Of a stretch of DNA of 33,009 nucleotides, positions 15,889-22,417 are shown in pieces. Source of the stretch: a virus; the IMG/VR virus record IMGVR_UViG_3300005290_000042, positions 1 to 33,009 of that record, one strand, 5' to 3'. Under the pieces are notes generated by a model. The model did no database searches. It was not told the DNA's origin and saw only the letters and a program-made list of their open reading frames with translations. Each line of letters starts with the position of its first letter. Within the stretch, counting starts at the first letter, position 1. A program made the position numbers and the translations under genes.

Positions 15889-17001
15889 CTACGGGGTAGT
15901 CGAGCTAAGGAGATTGGTTGAAAGCTGAGTGACCTTGTAAAGAACGCCATTACTTGGAACGACAATCACCATTCCGGCAACTGGAGTGAAATTTGCAGCG
16001 ACATAGTTTGTTGGCATGGCGAACATACCGCCGCGAAACTGGCCATAACTGCTTGCAGCCGTTACGTTGGTGACGGTAACGATCTTGTTTGTTGCGACCA
16101 AGAGAACAGACTGAAGCGTTCCTCCTCCCTGCGAAGTAGAAAATCCGAATCCCCATGTGTCATTATCATAAGCTCCGGCTGAGAGATAATAGGTGCCTCC
16201 TCCGCCAGCTTCATAAGCATTTAATCCTACCGAGGTGGCCGCTCCAAACATGCTAGAACCACCAGTTGTTTGAATAACATGCGTGCCACTCACTGATAGA
16301 TTCCCGGCAAACGTCATATTGGGCGTAAACCCATTTGTGACTATGGCAGATGGAAATAGCGTGTTTACCTGTGCTGCTGTGGATGCGCTACCGTCGGCAT
16401 CAATTGGAACAGCCCCAGAAGCTGCCGCACTTGATAATGACTTATCCGCACCTGACATTGTGATCCTTGAGGCAGTTAAATTGCTGAGTGATAGAGAATG
16501 CGCGGCATCAATCCCGATATTGTTGCTTGCAAGGAATGCGTTGACGTTGTTGTTGGTAACAACGTATCCAGGCGAGAGCGCATTAACCTGAGAAAATGTC
16601 GTTGCGCTTCCATTCGCATCTACGGGCACCGCTCCAGAAGCCGCCGCGCTCGCAAGACCGTTATCCGCTCCAGAAAGAACAATCCTTGAAGCGGTCAGGT
16701 TGGAAAGTGAAAGTATATGCGCTGCATCCATATTGACAGTATTGCTTAAAACCAATGCAAAGGAGTTGTTCTGCGTTACGATGGTTCCGCTCTGCGCTAG
16801 AGCAAAAGCTGTCGCATTCGAGTAAGCTGCTGTGCCTGCGTTGGTAATTGATGATACGGACCAATTAGTTCGTCCTGAAATGCCCGGAATATTTGTTAAT
16901 CCGGCTCCGTTTCCGGTGAAATTACCCACGTATGAGTTTAGAGCACCGAACGCACAGGAAGTCATCGCTAACAGGATTGCAATAAATGTTTTCAATGCCA
17001 T
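15889..17001 (-). CDS. Tail-fibre-like protein with signal peptide and tandem repeats
   Basis: 370 residues from the ATG at 16999-17001. The signal is MALKTFIAILLAMTSCAFGA. It continues LNSYVGNFTGNGAGLTNIPG, a motif common at fibre N-termini. Residues about 79-224 hold two 73-residue repeats with DAAHxLSLSNLTASRI, then SGADxxLxSAAASGAVP(V/I)DA(N/D)GSA and QVN. 'LTASR....(A/D)..+.L.SS' is a well-known phage fibre-repeat motif. The C-terminal third is Gly-rich, then strand-rich and ends in VIVVPSNGVLYKVTQLS. It overlaps the upstream Cys-module gene by 10 nt. Like its larger partner it combines a fibre architecture with an export signal. Confidence 0.75.
   Translation of the reverse strand: MALKTFIAILLAMTSCAFGALNSYVGNFTGNGAGLTNIPGISGRTNWSVSSITNAGTAAYSNATAFALAQSGTIVTQNNSFALVLSNTVNMDAAHILSLSNLTASRIVLSGADNGLASAAASGAVPVDANGSATTFSQVNALSPGYVVTNNNVNAFLASNNIGIDAAHSLSLSNLTASRITMSGADKSLSSAAASGAVPIDADGSASTAAQVNTLFPSAIVTNGFTPNMTFAGNLSVSGTHVIQTTGGSSMFGAATSVGLNAYEAGGGGTYYLSAGAYDNDTWGFGFSTSQGGGTLQSVLLVATNKIVTVTNVTAASSYGQFRGGMFAMPTNYVAANFTPVAGMVIVVPSNGVLYKVTQLSTNLLSSTTP
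16330..16767 (-). repeat. Tandem 73-residue protein repeat within fibre gene
   Basis: Two adjacent coding copies of about 219 bp (16549-16767 and 16330-16548) encode the 73-residue repeats of the 370-residue fibre-like protein. They share LSLSNLTASRI, SAAASGAVP and DA(N/D)GSA. The copies differ at many third positions and several residues, so the duplication is not recent. Confidence 0.7.
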
Positions 17002-17354
17002 GCTCCTTGCCAATACATCCACTGACGCCCATCCGAATCGACCACAATAGCCGATATATCCGGTGGGTTTAAAACTGGAGGTCCACTGTAATCAATAGAG
17101 TTAGATCCTCCTCCGCTAATGCCTCCCTGTTCCACAAGCTGACAAGCAAGTGATATAAGCACTGACATTTTAGCTCCATCGGGAATACATTGGTCTAGAC
17201 ACTTCGCATCACTTAACAGCGTATCTGGGTCACTTGGCATATCTACGAGTTCTCCAAACAGAAGTATAAGCACCGCCATTTGCAAACCCTTTGGAAGGCA
17301 GCAATCCAGAAATCGAGCGTTTTCGATTAGCTCTGCTGGTTCGCATGATGGCAT
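16992..17354 (-). CDS. Cys-helix module protein, two repeats (copy B)
   Basis: 120 residues with two repeats at about 4-37 and 42-76: EPAELIENARFLDCCLPKG then MAVLILLFGELVD, and DPDTLLSDAKCLDQCIPDG then MSVLISLACQLVE. These are clear relatives of copy A, although the first has lost some Cys (Phe and Gly at the C positions). A Gly-Ser linker (QGGISGGGSN) leads to VVDSDGRQWMYWQGAWH, a 'D..G..W.Y..G.W' end common on phage structural adaptors. The downstream fibre gene overlaps it by 10 nt. Function unknown. Confidence 0.7.
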   Translation of the reverse strand: MPSCEPAELIENARFLDCCLPKGLQMAVLILLFGELVDMPSDPDTLLSDAKCLDQCIPDGAKMSVLISLACQLVEQGGISGGGSNSIDYSGPPVLNPPDISAIVVDSDGRQWMYWQGAWH

Positions 17355-17357
17355 AAG

Positions 17358-17651
17358 CTAGTCCATGTAGCCTGCCATCTCAGAGGAAGGCTGAGAGCTT
17401 TCACCCTCGGCCATTTCGTTATCAGGGGAAGGCTCCGAAGATTCGTCATCCTTACCACCCGGATAGGAAATTTGATACTCGCCTGAATCCAAAACTTTCT
17501 CCACGCGCACAGTGAATTCATCGCCGGGTTTCATGCCGGGACAAAGTGAAGAATCGACAAGCGCGGTCTTTCCTGAATCCGATCCTTTGTCTGTTGCTCC
17601 TTGCGCCGAACCTTGTTCACCACTCGGCTCAGAATCATCGTAATAATCCAT
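17358..17651 (-). CDS. Acidic low-complexity protein
   Basis: 97 residues, very rich in Asp, Glu, Ser and Gly at both ends (MDYYDDSEPSGEQGSAQG; DNEMAEGESSQPSSEM). The middle has a possible small beta-domain, GDEFTVRVEKVLDSGEYQIS. Position immediately after the capsid gene, with a hairpin between, suggests a minor virion or capsid-decoration protein, but no family was recognised. Confidence 0.6.
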   Translation of the reverse strand: MDYYDDSEPSGEQGSAQGATDKGSDSGKTALVDSSLCPGMKPGDEFTVRVEKVLDSGEYQISYPGGKDDESSEPSPDNEMAEGESSQPSSEMAGYMD

Positions 17652-17678
17652 AATTCCTTTCAGTTAAGGTATGGGAAA

Positions 17679-17712
17679 CCGCCCTGCCCAAGAATCAATT
17701 GAGCAGGGACGG
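17679..17712 (-). terminator. Hairpin after capsid gene, terminator-like
   Basis: On the minus strand, CCGTCCCTGC and GGCAGGGCGG form a GC-rich stem (9 bp with one bulged U) around a short loop, followed by TTTCCC. The hairpin lies between the capsid stop (17730) and the acidic-protein start (17651). The weak U-run suggests partial termination or an RNA-stability element. Its stem resembles the hairpin at 24829-24864. Confidence 0.45.
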
Positions 17713-17729
17713 TCAGCCATGCACTACGC

Positions 17730-19235
17730 TTAAATGTCAGGGGTTGCCGGGACTGCACCACGATCAGGAGGATTTCCATCCTGCGATCCAGTCGGCACGC
17801 CTGTGCCATATTGTGCCGCAAATGCAGCGGGCACCGGGCATTCAGGATTAGTCGAGGCATACGCTTGCGCCGGGTATCCAGGATCAGCACTGCAAGCTGC
17901 GATTTCAGGGATGCATTGTTGTTCACTGACGTGGAAGATTGCTTCCATGAATTCCGTGTACAACGGGCGAATGTAATAAACAAAGTCGCCGATGAACTGA
18001 CCCTTGTTACGGCGCTTATTCTGAATCGCAACACCGCTCGAATCCGCGCCAAGGTTGTCCATGACGAACATCCATTTGCCCGCGAAGTTACGATGACCAA
18101 AAGGCATCTCAGGATTGATTGTGCCAGAATCAGGCACGAGCAATTCCATCGCTTTCTTGTGGAAGATGTACGACAGCCGATAATGCGCTTTATCGTAATC
18201 AGGGTTAGGAATCGAACCAATGCCAGCCGAACCGCCAGCGCCTGTGGTGATTTCGTTGCGATACGGCAGCACTACTTGGTAGCGATACCGATTGGCGCCT
18301 ACGCCCGCGCCCAAATCCGTCACGTAGTTGAAACGCAGCCCCATTGGGTCAACACGCGCCATGTAGTTACCAATCTGGCCGCTATAACCGTAGCGCCAAT
18401 ACTTGGTTGATTCGTCAAACTGGGTGAAGCGCCAGTTACCGAGCACATTGGGGTTATTAGCGGCACCGACACCTGTTTGACCACCGAGATGATCCAACTG
18501 CCATGCCGTATCCAAATCCGTTACCAATTCAATGAACGGCGAGGTTTCCTTGAAAGGATTTTTGCCCGCGTAACCTTCGAGCATCAAAGGATTGAACCGC
18601 GCCTGCAACATCTGCGGCGTCAACTTGAACACGCGGGACGGTGACGCGCTGGTATCAAAGTAAATTTCGTCATCACCATTCACACCACCGAGGGTCCACG
18701 TAAATGTGAACACGCCATCGGTGCCATTGACGCCAAAATTCCTGTTAGCCACGTCCTTTTGACGCGCCCACAATAGCGCACGTTTACGAAGGAAATTCGA
18801 GGAAATAGCCAAGGTAGCTGGCTTGAGAATGTCGCTGATAATCTGATCCAGGTGCCGCTCAGCTTCGGTGATGTGCATCAACTGGTCGTAGCACAATAGC
18901 GGCGTCTCCCAGTGCTGCTCCTCAGCGTAGTAGGTCAACCGATCCGCGCCCCAACCAATCTGGTGCTCTGTAGGATCACAGGGATTACCAATGCAGCCCG
19001 GACCATTGGAGATGCGCCGGGTCCATTGCTTAGTGGTATTCGGCCATACGGCACGAAAACGGTCCTGTGTGATTTCCACAGGCGTTCCCATTGGGGTTGT
19101 GCCTGTACTGACGTTATACAACCATCCGTCGGTCGGCCTGATATCGCTAAGAATTAGCTCATCGAATCTAGGCGTTTCGTCAACTAATAATTGGGTAAAG
19201 TCACATCCTTGGATGTTTGAATCTGGGCAGCTCAA
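17730..19235 (-). CDS. Putative major capsid protein
   Basis: 501 residues. The length, absence of signal or repeats, and position after portal and scaffold support the major-capsid call; no HK97 motif can be proven by eye. It opens SCPDSNIQGCDFTQLLVDETPR. The interior is helix/strand mixed: YDQLMHITEAERHLDQIIS near 117, WARQKDVANRNFGVNG near 155, NWRFTQFDESTKYWRYGYSG near 265, and PEMPFGHRNFAGKWMFVMDN near 375. The C-terminus is Pro/Gly-rich. The predicted start is TTG at 19233-19235, with AGAAAG upstream; a stop lies six codons further upstream. It may have its own promoter at about 19419-19446. A minor structural protein is the main alternative. Confidence 0.75.
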   Translation of the reverse strand: MSCPDSNIQGCDFTQLLVDETPRFDELILSDIRPTDGWLYNVSTGTTPMGTPVEITQDRFRAVWPNTTKQWTRRISNGPGCIGNPCDPTEHQIGWGADRLTYYAEEQHWETPLLCYDQLMHITEAERHLDQIISDILKPATLAISSNFLRKRALLWARQKDVANRNFGVNGTDGVFTFTWTLGGVNGDDEIYFDTSASPSRVFKLTPQMLQARFNPLMLEGYAGKNPFKETSPFIELVTDLDTAWQLDHLGGQTGVGAANNPNVLGNWRFTQFDESTKYWRYGYSGQIGNYMARVDPMGLRFNYVTDLGAGVGANRYRYQVVLPYRNEITTGAGGSAGIGSIPNPDYDKAHYRLSYIFHKKAMELLVPDSGTINPEMPFGHRNFAGKWMFVMDNLGADSSGVAIQNKRRNKGQFIGDFVYYIRPLYTEFMEAIFHVSEQQCIPEIAACSADPGYPAQAYASTNPECPVPAAFAAQYGTGVPTGSQDGNPPDRGAVPATPDI

Positions 19236-19440
19236 GATAGTATCTTTCTGTTAAAAACATTTTTAGTTTCGATAGGTGCATAGGCACACACGTGCGAAGC
19301 ATAACTATCGGGATGGTGTTTTTTTCAGAAGCCAGCACTTCGGCCCACCTAAGGCCCACTGGGACACGAGCTATATTTTTCGGGTCACGCGCTCAGTCAA
19401 TGCGTGACTAGTTACTCCTTTACGACACTAACCTTGAAGT
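19236..19440 (-). other. Long untranslated leader of capsid gene
   Basis: No coding frame was found in about 205 bp between the HNH stop and the capsid start. It contains a perfect 7-bp hairpin (19384-19408: GTCACGC with GCGTGAC), a GGGCCTTAGGTGGGCC stretch and an A-run near 19320-19328. There is no terminator U-tract, so a 5' leader is more likely. Nothing else was recognised. Confidence 0.35.
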
Positions 19441-19446
19441 TGTCAA
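19419..19446 (-). promoter_or_regulatory. Possible promoter for capsid gene
   Basis: Minus-strand TTGACA at 19441-19446 lies just downstream of the HNH stop. CGTAAA follows 16 bp later (19419-19424), a weak -10 with only three of six consensus matches. Transcription would start near 19412 and leave a leader of about 175 nt before the TTG start of the capsid gene. Confidence 0.3.
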
Positions 19447-20043
19447 CTACGATTGTGCAATTATTTTATCTGCCTGCTTATGGCAAGGTACGCACAACCA
19501 CTCAACCACAAGCCAAAACTCCTTTTCATATCCCCTGTAGTGATGTGCTTCTATCGGACCTGAATTCGGACATTTGGAGCAGGTATTCGGCCTTATAAGT
19601 CTTCCATCAGCAACCGCTCTTTTTACTGCGGCGCGTGCAAGCAAAACGTGCCTATTTCCTTTATCGGAATGATATTTCCATGCACCGCCTTGTTTCTTCA
19701 TCCATGCGCGATTTATTTCATTTGAACATGGCCTGCAATATTGAGAGCCTTTTGCACGAGGGTCCTGTTTGCACTTGCAGCAGAGTTTGTTTTTAGGATC
19801 ACGCCTTCGTTTTGGAATTGGATCAACTCCCTTTAGCAATCTGTCGCAATCGTAGCAAAGCGCATTAGTTGCTGCATGGGGTTTGGATTTGCAATGCGAG
19901 CATAACGGATTTTCAAACAGGTATTTCACCAAATACTTCTTTTTGCACGTCCTACATCGCGTCTCTAATCCATCTTTGTAACGCGCTGATTTGTAAAATT
20001 CCGTCTCTGGCTGTGCGAATCCGCATATCGTACAAATCTTCAT
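19447..20043 (-). CDS. Free-standing HNH endonuclease with Cys clusters
   Basis: 198 residues from the ATG at 20041-20043. The N-terminal half has several paired-Cys motifs (CTICG; CRTCKK; CSHCKSKP; CYDC; CCKCK; CRPC), predicted to bind zinc and possibly DNA. The C-terminus is an HNH/His-Me nuclease core: TCSKCPNSGPIEAHHYRGYEK then VVEWLCVPCHKQAD. The HH is the catalytic pair, and CxxC...CxxC (C-P-N and CVPC) hold a structural zinc. The family commonly encodes homing nucleases. It is inserted between scaffold and capsid, with its own promoter-like site and a strong RNA hairpin in its leader. No intron remnants were found; both neighbours look intact. Confidence 0.85.
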   Translation of the reverse strand: MKICTICGFAQPETEFYKSARYKDGLETRCRTCKKKYLVKYLFENPLCSHCKSKPHAATNALCYDCDRLLKGVDPIPKRRRDPKNKLCCKCKQDPRAKGSQYCRPCSNEINRAWMKKQGGAWKYHSDKGNRHVLLARAAVKRAVADGRLIRPNTCSKCPNSGPIEAHHYRGYEKEFWLVVEWLCVPCHKQADKIIAQS

Positions 20044-20058
20044 AAGTAATAAAGAAAT

Positions 20059-20106
20059 CCCCACCCACCGTTAGGACCCGTAGGGAGACTACGGCAGTGA
20101 ATGGGG
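20059..20106 (-). ncRNA. Structured RNA leader of the HNH gene
   Basis: As minus-strand RNA, positions 20106 to 20059 fold into two stacked stems: CCCCAUUCAC with GUGGGUGGGG (10 bp, two G-U) and CCGUAG with CUACGG (6 bp) around the loop UCUCC. The 3' side has a 9-nt internal bulge GUCCUAACG. The plus strand has C-A mismatches where the RNA has G-U, so selection appears to act on the minus-strand RNA. It ends 16 nt before the HNH ATG. No named RNA family was recognised. Confidence 0.6.
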
Positions 20107-20145
20107 AAATTGTTCAAAGTTCATGCTGTCCTAATCGCATGAGTC

Positions 20146-20173
20146 ACTATGCCACACTTCAATCTGAAGTCAA
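20146..20173 (-). promoter_or_regulatory. Promoter for HNH gene, with palindrome
   Basis: Minus-strand -35 TTGACT (20168-20173), 16-bp spacer and -10 CATAGT (20146-20151). The spacer ends GTGTGG, exactly as in the promoter at 3415-3442, and the stretch after the -10 also agrees. ACTTCA-GAT-TGAAGT forms a perfect palindrome over the -35 end and spacer. It reads into the structured leader and HNH gene. Confidence 0.5.
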
Positions 20174-20254
20174 GCGTGTTTTGTGATGGATGCGACCCCC
20201 ATCGATAGTTACTGGGCCAGATATAATGCTCAGGATCAATACTGTGCCAACCAT
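20159..20254 (-). CDS. Possible 31-residue peptide with strong ribosome site
   Basis: ATG at 20252-20254, TGA at 20159-20161. It encodes MVGTVLILSIISGPVTIDGG and on to RLTSD, with a short hydrophobic start. The reason to list it is AAAGGAGGTGAT at 20261-20272, by far the best Shine-Dalgarno sequence noticed in the window, with GGAGG 10 nt before the ATG. It lies in the gap between scaffold and HNH. It could be a leader peptide; homology unknown. Confidence 0.35.
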   Translation of the reverse strand: MVGTVLILSIISGPVTIDGGRIHHKTRLTSD

Positions 20255-20356
20255 TTACACATCACCTCCTTTAAAGGGCGGCTCAGGATTTATATGAGGC
20301 ACAATGCTTCGAGTAAGGCCCGTTCACGCATCTCGCGTAACACTATACCTAAGCCA

Positions 20357-21655
20357 TTAAATCGGTTTGCCCATCGAGCGCAGCCGTTGGAACAATCCTT
20401 CCTTGCCATTTATAGGCGCGTTAGGCGTTGCCTGTGGCGCTTGTCCACCTGCTGCTGGAGTCGTTGCCTTATATTTTCCTAGCTCATCCCTAAGCGCATC
20501 ACGTTCCTTGGTGAGCCGTGAAATATGCAAGCGCATCGGGCGCCATGCTGCGGCTTGGTTATACACCGCTGCCTGTAACTTCACAGCTTCCTTACGTTGC
20601 TCAGGTGTCAGGCGCGTATCGAGCACGTTCACGGAAAAAGCCTTATCCGCCATCTCGTAGCCCTTTTCCAGCCTCGTATTCCATTCATCATCGCCCTCTT
20701 TTGGTTTGAAGAATTCGCCGTGATTGGGATCGTTCAGTATCTCTTGCTTGAATTTGTTAAAGTGTTCCTTAGCAAAACTACCGGCCTGCGCCATGTACTG
20801 CTTAAATTGCTCGCGTTGCTGCGTCTCACGCTCCGCACCTGTTTTCTTAGCTGTCTCAATTGCTGCTGCCTGTGCATCGAGGTTCTTGCGAATCTCAGTC
20901 CTATGATTCATTACATCATTCGCAAGGTCGCCAAACAGATTATTTGAAAGTGCCCGCGCCTGATGCAGTGGCATATTTACTAATTCCATGAGCACATTTA
21001 CATCGAATGATTTGGCCACGCCCTTGTCATCACTGAACGACAATCCTTGTAGCTCCTTCATCGCAGCCCCTACGGAAGCGACAAACGGTTCTTCGTACTT
21101 CTGTTTGAACTCTGCGCTCTTAACGTAATTGACGTGCCTGATTTCATCCTCAAGCTCCTTGGCGCGTTGCTCGGTCTTGGTGAGGCGTTCAAATGTCTTA
21201 GTGCGCTCCTCCTCGGGCATGACTTGCTTTTCAAGCTCCAAAGCACGTTGCTCAGCAGCTAAGGCGCGTTGCTTGAATTGGTCAACGAGCTTCCACGGAG
21301 ATACCTTTTTGTTGTCCCCTGGTGTTTCGGGAACTGCACTTTTCTCAGCAGGAGTGGCCACTTTATCGGTCTTGGTAACTGCTGGAGTAGTTTCAGGCGC
21401 TTTGGCTTGTTCATTCTTTGGTGCCTCTGTTTTTGGCGCTTCAGGTGCCTTGGGTGTTGTAGGTGGTGGCGTTGCTGGCGCAGCGGGTTGGGCGCCCCCC
21501 ATTTTACCACGCAACCTTTCAGATACACCTGCCCGCGCAGATCCCGGCTTGGGTGGCGCAGTGGTCGTATTGGATTGGCCTAACTGTATTTCGCCTGTTT
21601 GCGGAGGAGTCGCAGATCCAACGGATGCGGGGGGTTCTAATGTTTCTGTTGCCAT
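20357..21655 (-). CDS. Scaffold-like head assembly protein
   Basis: 432 residues. The first 120 are Pro/Ala/Thr-rich and disordered (PAAPATPPPTTPKAPEAPK). Residues about 125-185 are a coiled coil (FKQRALAAEQRALELEKQV; LTKTEQRAKELEDEIRH). The rest is helical and charged, ending QRLRSMGKPI. Composition, size and position between portal and capsid fit a podovirus scaffolding protein, which directs capsid assembly inside the procapsid and is usually lost or cleaved. No protease motif was seen. It starts just after a 100-residue gene. Confidence 0.75.
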   Translation of the reverse strand: MATETLEPPASVGSATPPQTGEIQLGQSNTTTAPPKPGSARAGVSERLRGKMGGAQPAAPATPPPTTPKAPEAPKTEAPKNEQAKAPETTPAVTKTDKVATPAEKSAVPETPGDNKKVSPWKLVDQFKQRALAAEQRALELEKQVMPEEERTKTFERLTKTEQRAKELEDEIRHVNYVKSAEFKQKYEEPFVASVGAAMKELQGLSFSDDKGVAKSFDVNVLMELVNMPLHQARALSNNLFGDLANDVMNHRTEIRKNLDAQAAAIETAKKTGAERETQQREQFKQYMAQAGSFAKEHFNKFKQEILNDPNHGEFFKPKEGDDEWNTRLEKGYEMADKAFSVNVLDTRLTPEQRKEAVKLQAAVYNQAAAWRPMRLHISRLTKERDALRDELGKYKATTPAAGGQAPQATPNAPINGKEGLFQRLRSMGKPI

Positions 21656-21656
21656 A

Positions 21657-21959
21657 TTAAGCTTTATAGTCTAAACCGCGATTCTTCGCAACCTGTGGCA
21701 GATCCATCGGCTTCTCGGAAAGGTTGCGAAATACCTTCAAAAACTCATGCGCCCCACGAAGCATCAACGCAGCAGGGATGGATTCATTGGCATTATTCAC
21801 TTGGTCGCTCAGCAGCCTTGTCATCTCCAGCATGGCAAAGTCACACCCGCGCTGGAAGGTTTCAGAGTCCACCAAATCACGGTGCTTGTTGGTTTGGTCG
21901 GCAGAGAGTAAAAATCTCTCCTTCGGGCTGAGGTTTATTTTAGGAGGTGTGGTTGTCAT
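21657..21959 (-). CDS. Small hypothetical head-module protein
   Basis: 100 residues, mostly helical: INLSPKERFLLSADQTNKHR, FAMLEMTRLLSDQVNNANES and ALMLRGAHEFLKVFRNLSEK. It ends 1 nt before the scaffold ATG and overlaps the upstream gene by 4 nt. Portal-to-scaffold position suggests a small head or packaging accessory protein; no family recognised. Confidence 0.65.
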   Translation of the reverse strand: MTTTPPKINLSPKERFLLSADQTNKHRDLVDSETFQRGCDFAMLEMTRLLSDQVNNANESIPAALMLRGAHEFLKVFRNLSEKPMDLPQVAKNRGLDYKA

Positions 21960-22186
21960 TGGTTTTGTTCTTTAATTGACGGATGTTCTATCAAAGCGCA
22001 TTCATAAGGAGCATCACGATATTGTGGGTTTATGGAAATATCTCCGTTTAAAGTTCTCATGAATGGCCACACCCACTTTTCTTTTGGAAACTCTGCGCCG
22101 GTATTTAAGCATTCGTGATACAGCATGGCATCTTCGTACGTTCTAAACCTTGGGGGAAACAACTTCATTTCCTGAAAGCTTTTCAT
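21956..22186 (-). CDS. Small hypothetical protein, 76 aa
   Basis: 76 residues with aromatic and Pro residues: KLFPPRFRTYEDAMLYHECL and KEKWVWPFMRTLNGDISINP. No signal or membrane segment. It overlaps both neighbours by 4 nt (ATGA-type), placing it in the portal-scaffold operon. MKSFQEMKLF offers a second ATG at residue 7. Function unknown. Confidence 0.6.
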   Translation of the reverse strand: MKSFQEMKLFPPRFRTYEDAMLYHECLNTGAEFPKEKWVWPFMRTLNGDISINPQYRDAPYECALIEHPSIKEQNQ

Positions 22187-22374
22187 TTTCCTAATAAGTT
22201 TTGTTTAACGTAGTCCACAGCAGCCTCAAGGGCTTCGTCGTAATTACTAGCCAATACCTTCAAGGATTTTTGAAATATTGGATCGTTGTCTTTCCACACG
22301 CGACGAATATCAATTGTGAAGATAATGCCTTCCTCATCATCGTGTTTGGGTCCGTCTATCGAGATTTGAAGCAT
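22183..22374 (-). CDS. Small hypothetical protein, 63 aa
   Basis: 63 residues: a strand (MLQISIDGP), EEGIIFTIDIRRVWKDNDP, then a helix YDEALEAAVDYVKQNLLGK. This alpha/beta layout is compact but unassigned. It follows the portal by 43 nt and overlaps the next gene by 4 nt. Confidence 0.6.
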   Translation of the reverse strand: MLQISIDGPKHDDEEGIIFTIDIRRVWKDNDPIFQKSLKVLASNYDEALEAAVDYVKQNLLGK

Positions 22375-22417
22375 GGCACCACAACCGATACCTCAACGTG
22401 TGGCACGATGCAAGACT

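Noticed and set aside
17660-18220. 186-residue minus-strand frame inside the capsid gene
   Set aside because: It overlaps the capsid frame entirely, is very Arg/Ser/Cys-rich and lacks domain-like segments; it is a frame shadow.
17811-18410. 199-residue plus-strand frame opposite the capsid gene
   Set aside because: Antisense shadow, no motif and no ribosome site.
19384-19408. Terminator after the HNH gene
   Set aside because: The 7-bp hairpin is perfect but is not followed by a T-run on either strand.
20059-20106. HEARO/omega-RNA with an IscB-type nuclease
   Set aside because: The ORF is a short HNH protein with Cys clusters and no RuvC-like domain, and the RNA is far shorter.
21129-21674. 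181-residue plus-strand frame opposite the scaffold gene
   Set aside because: Ser/Ala/Gly/Val composition is the mirror of the Pro/Ala/Glu-rich scaffold sequence.
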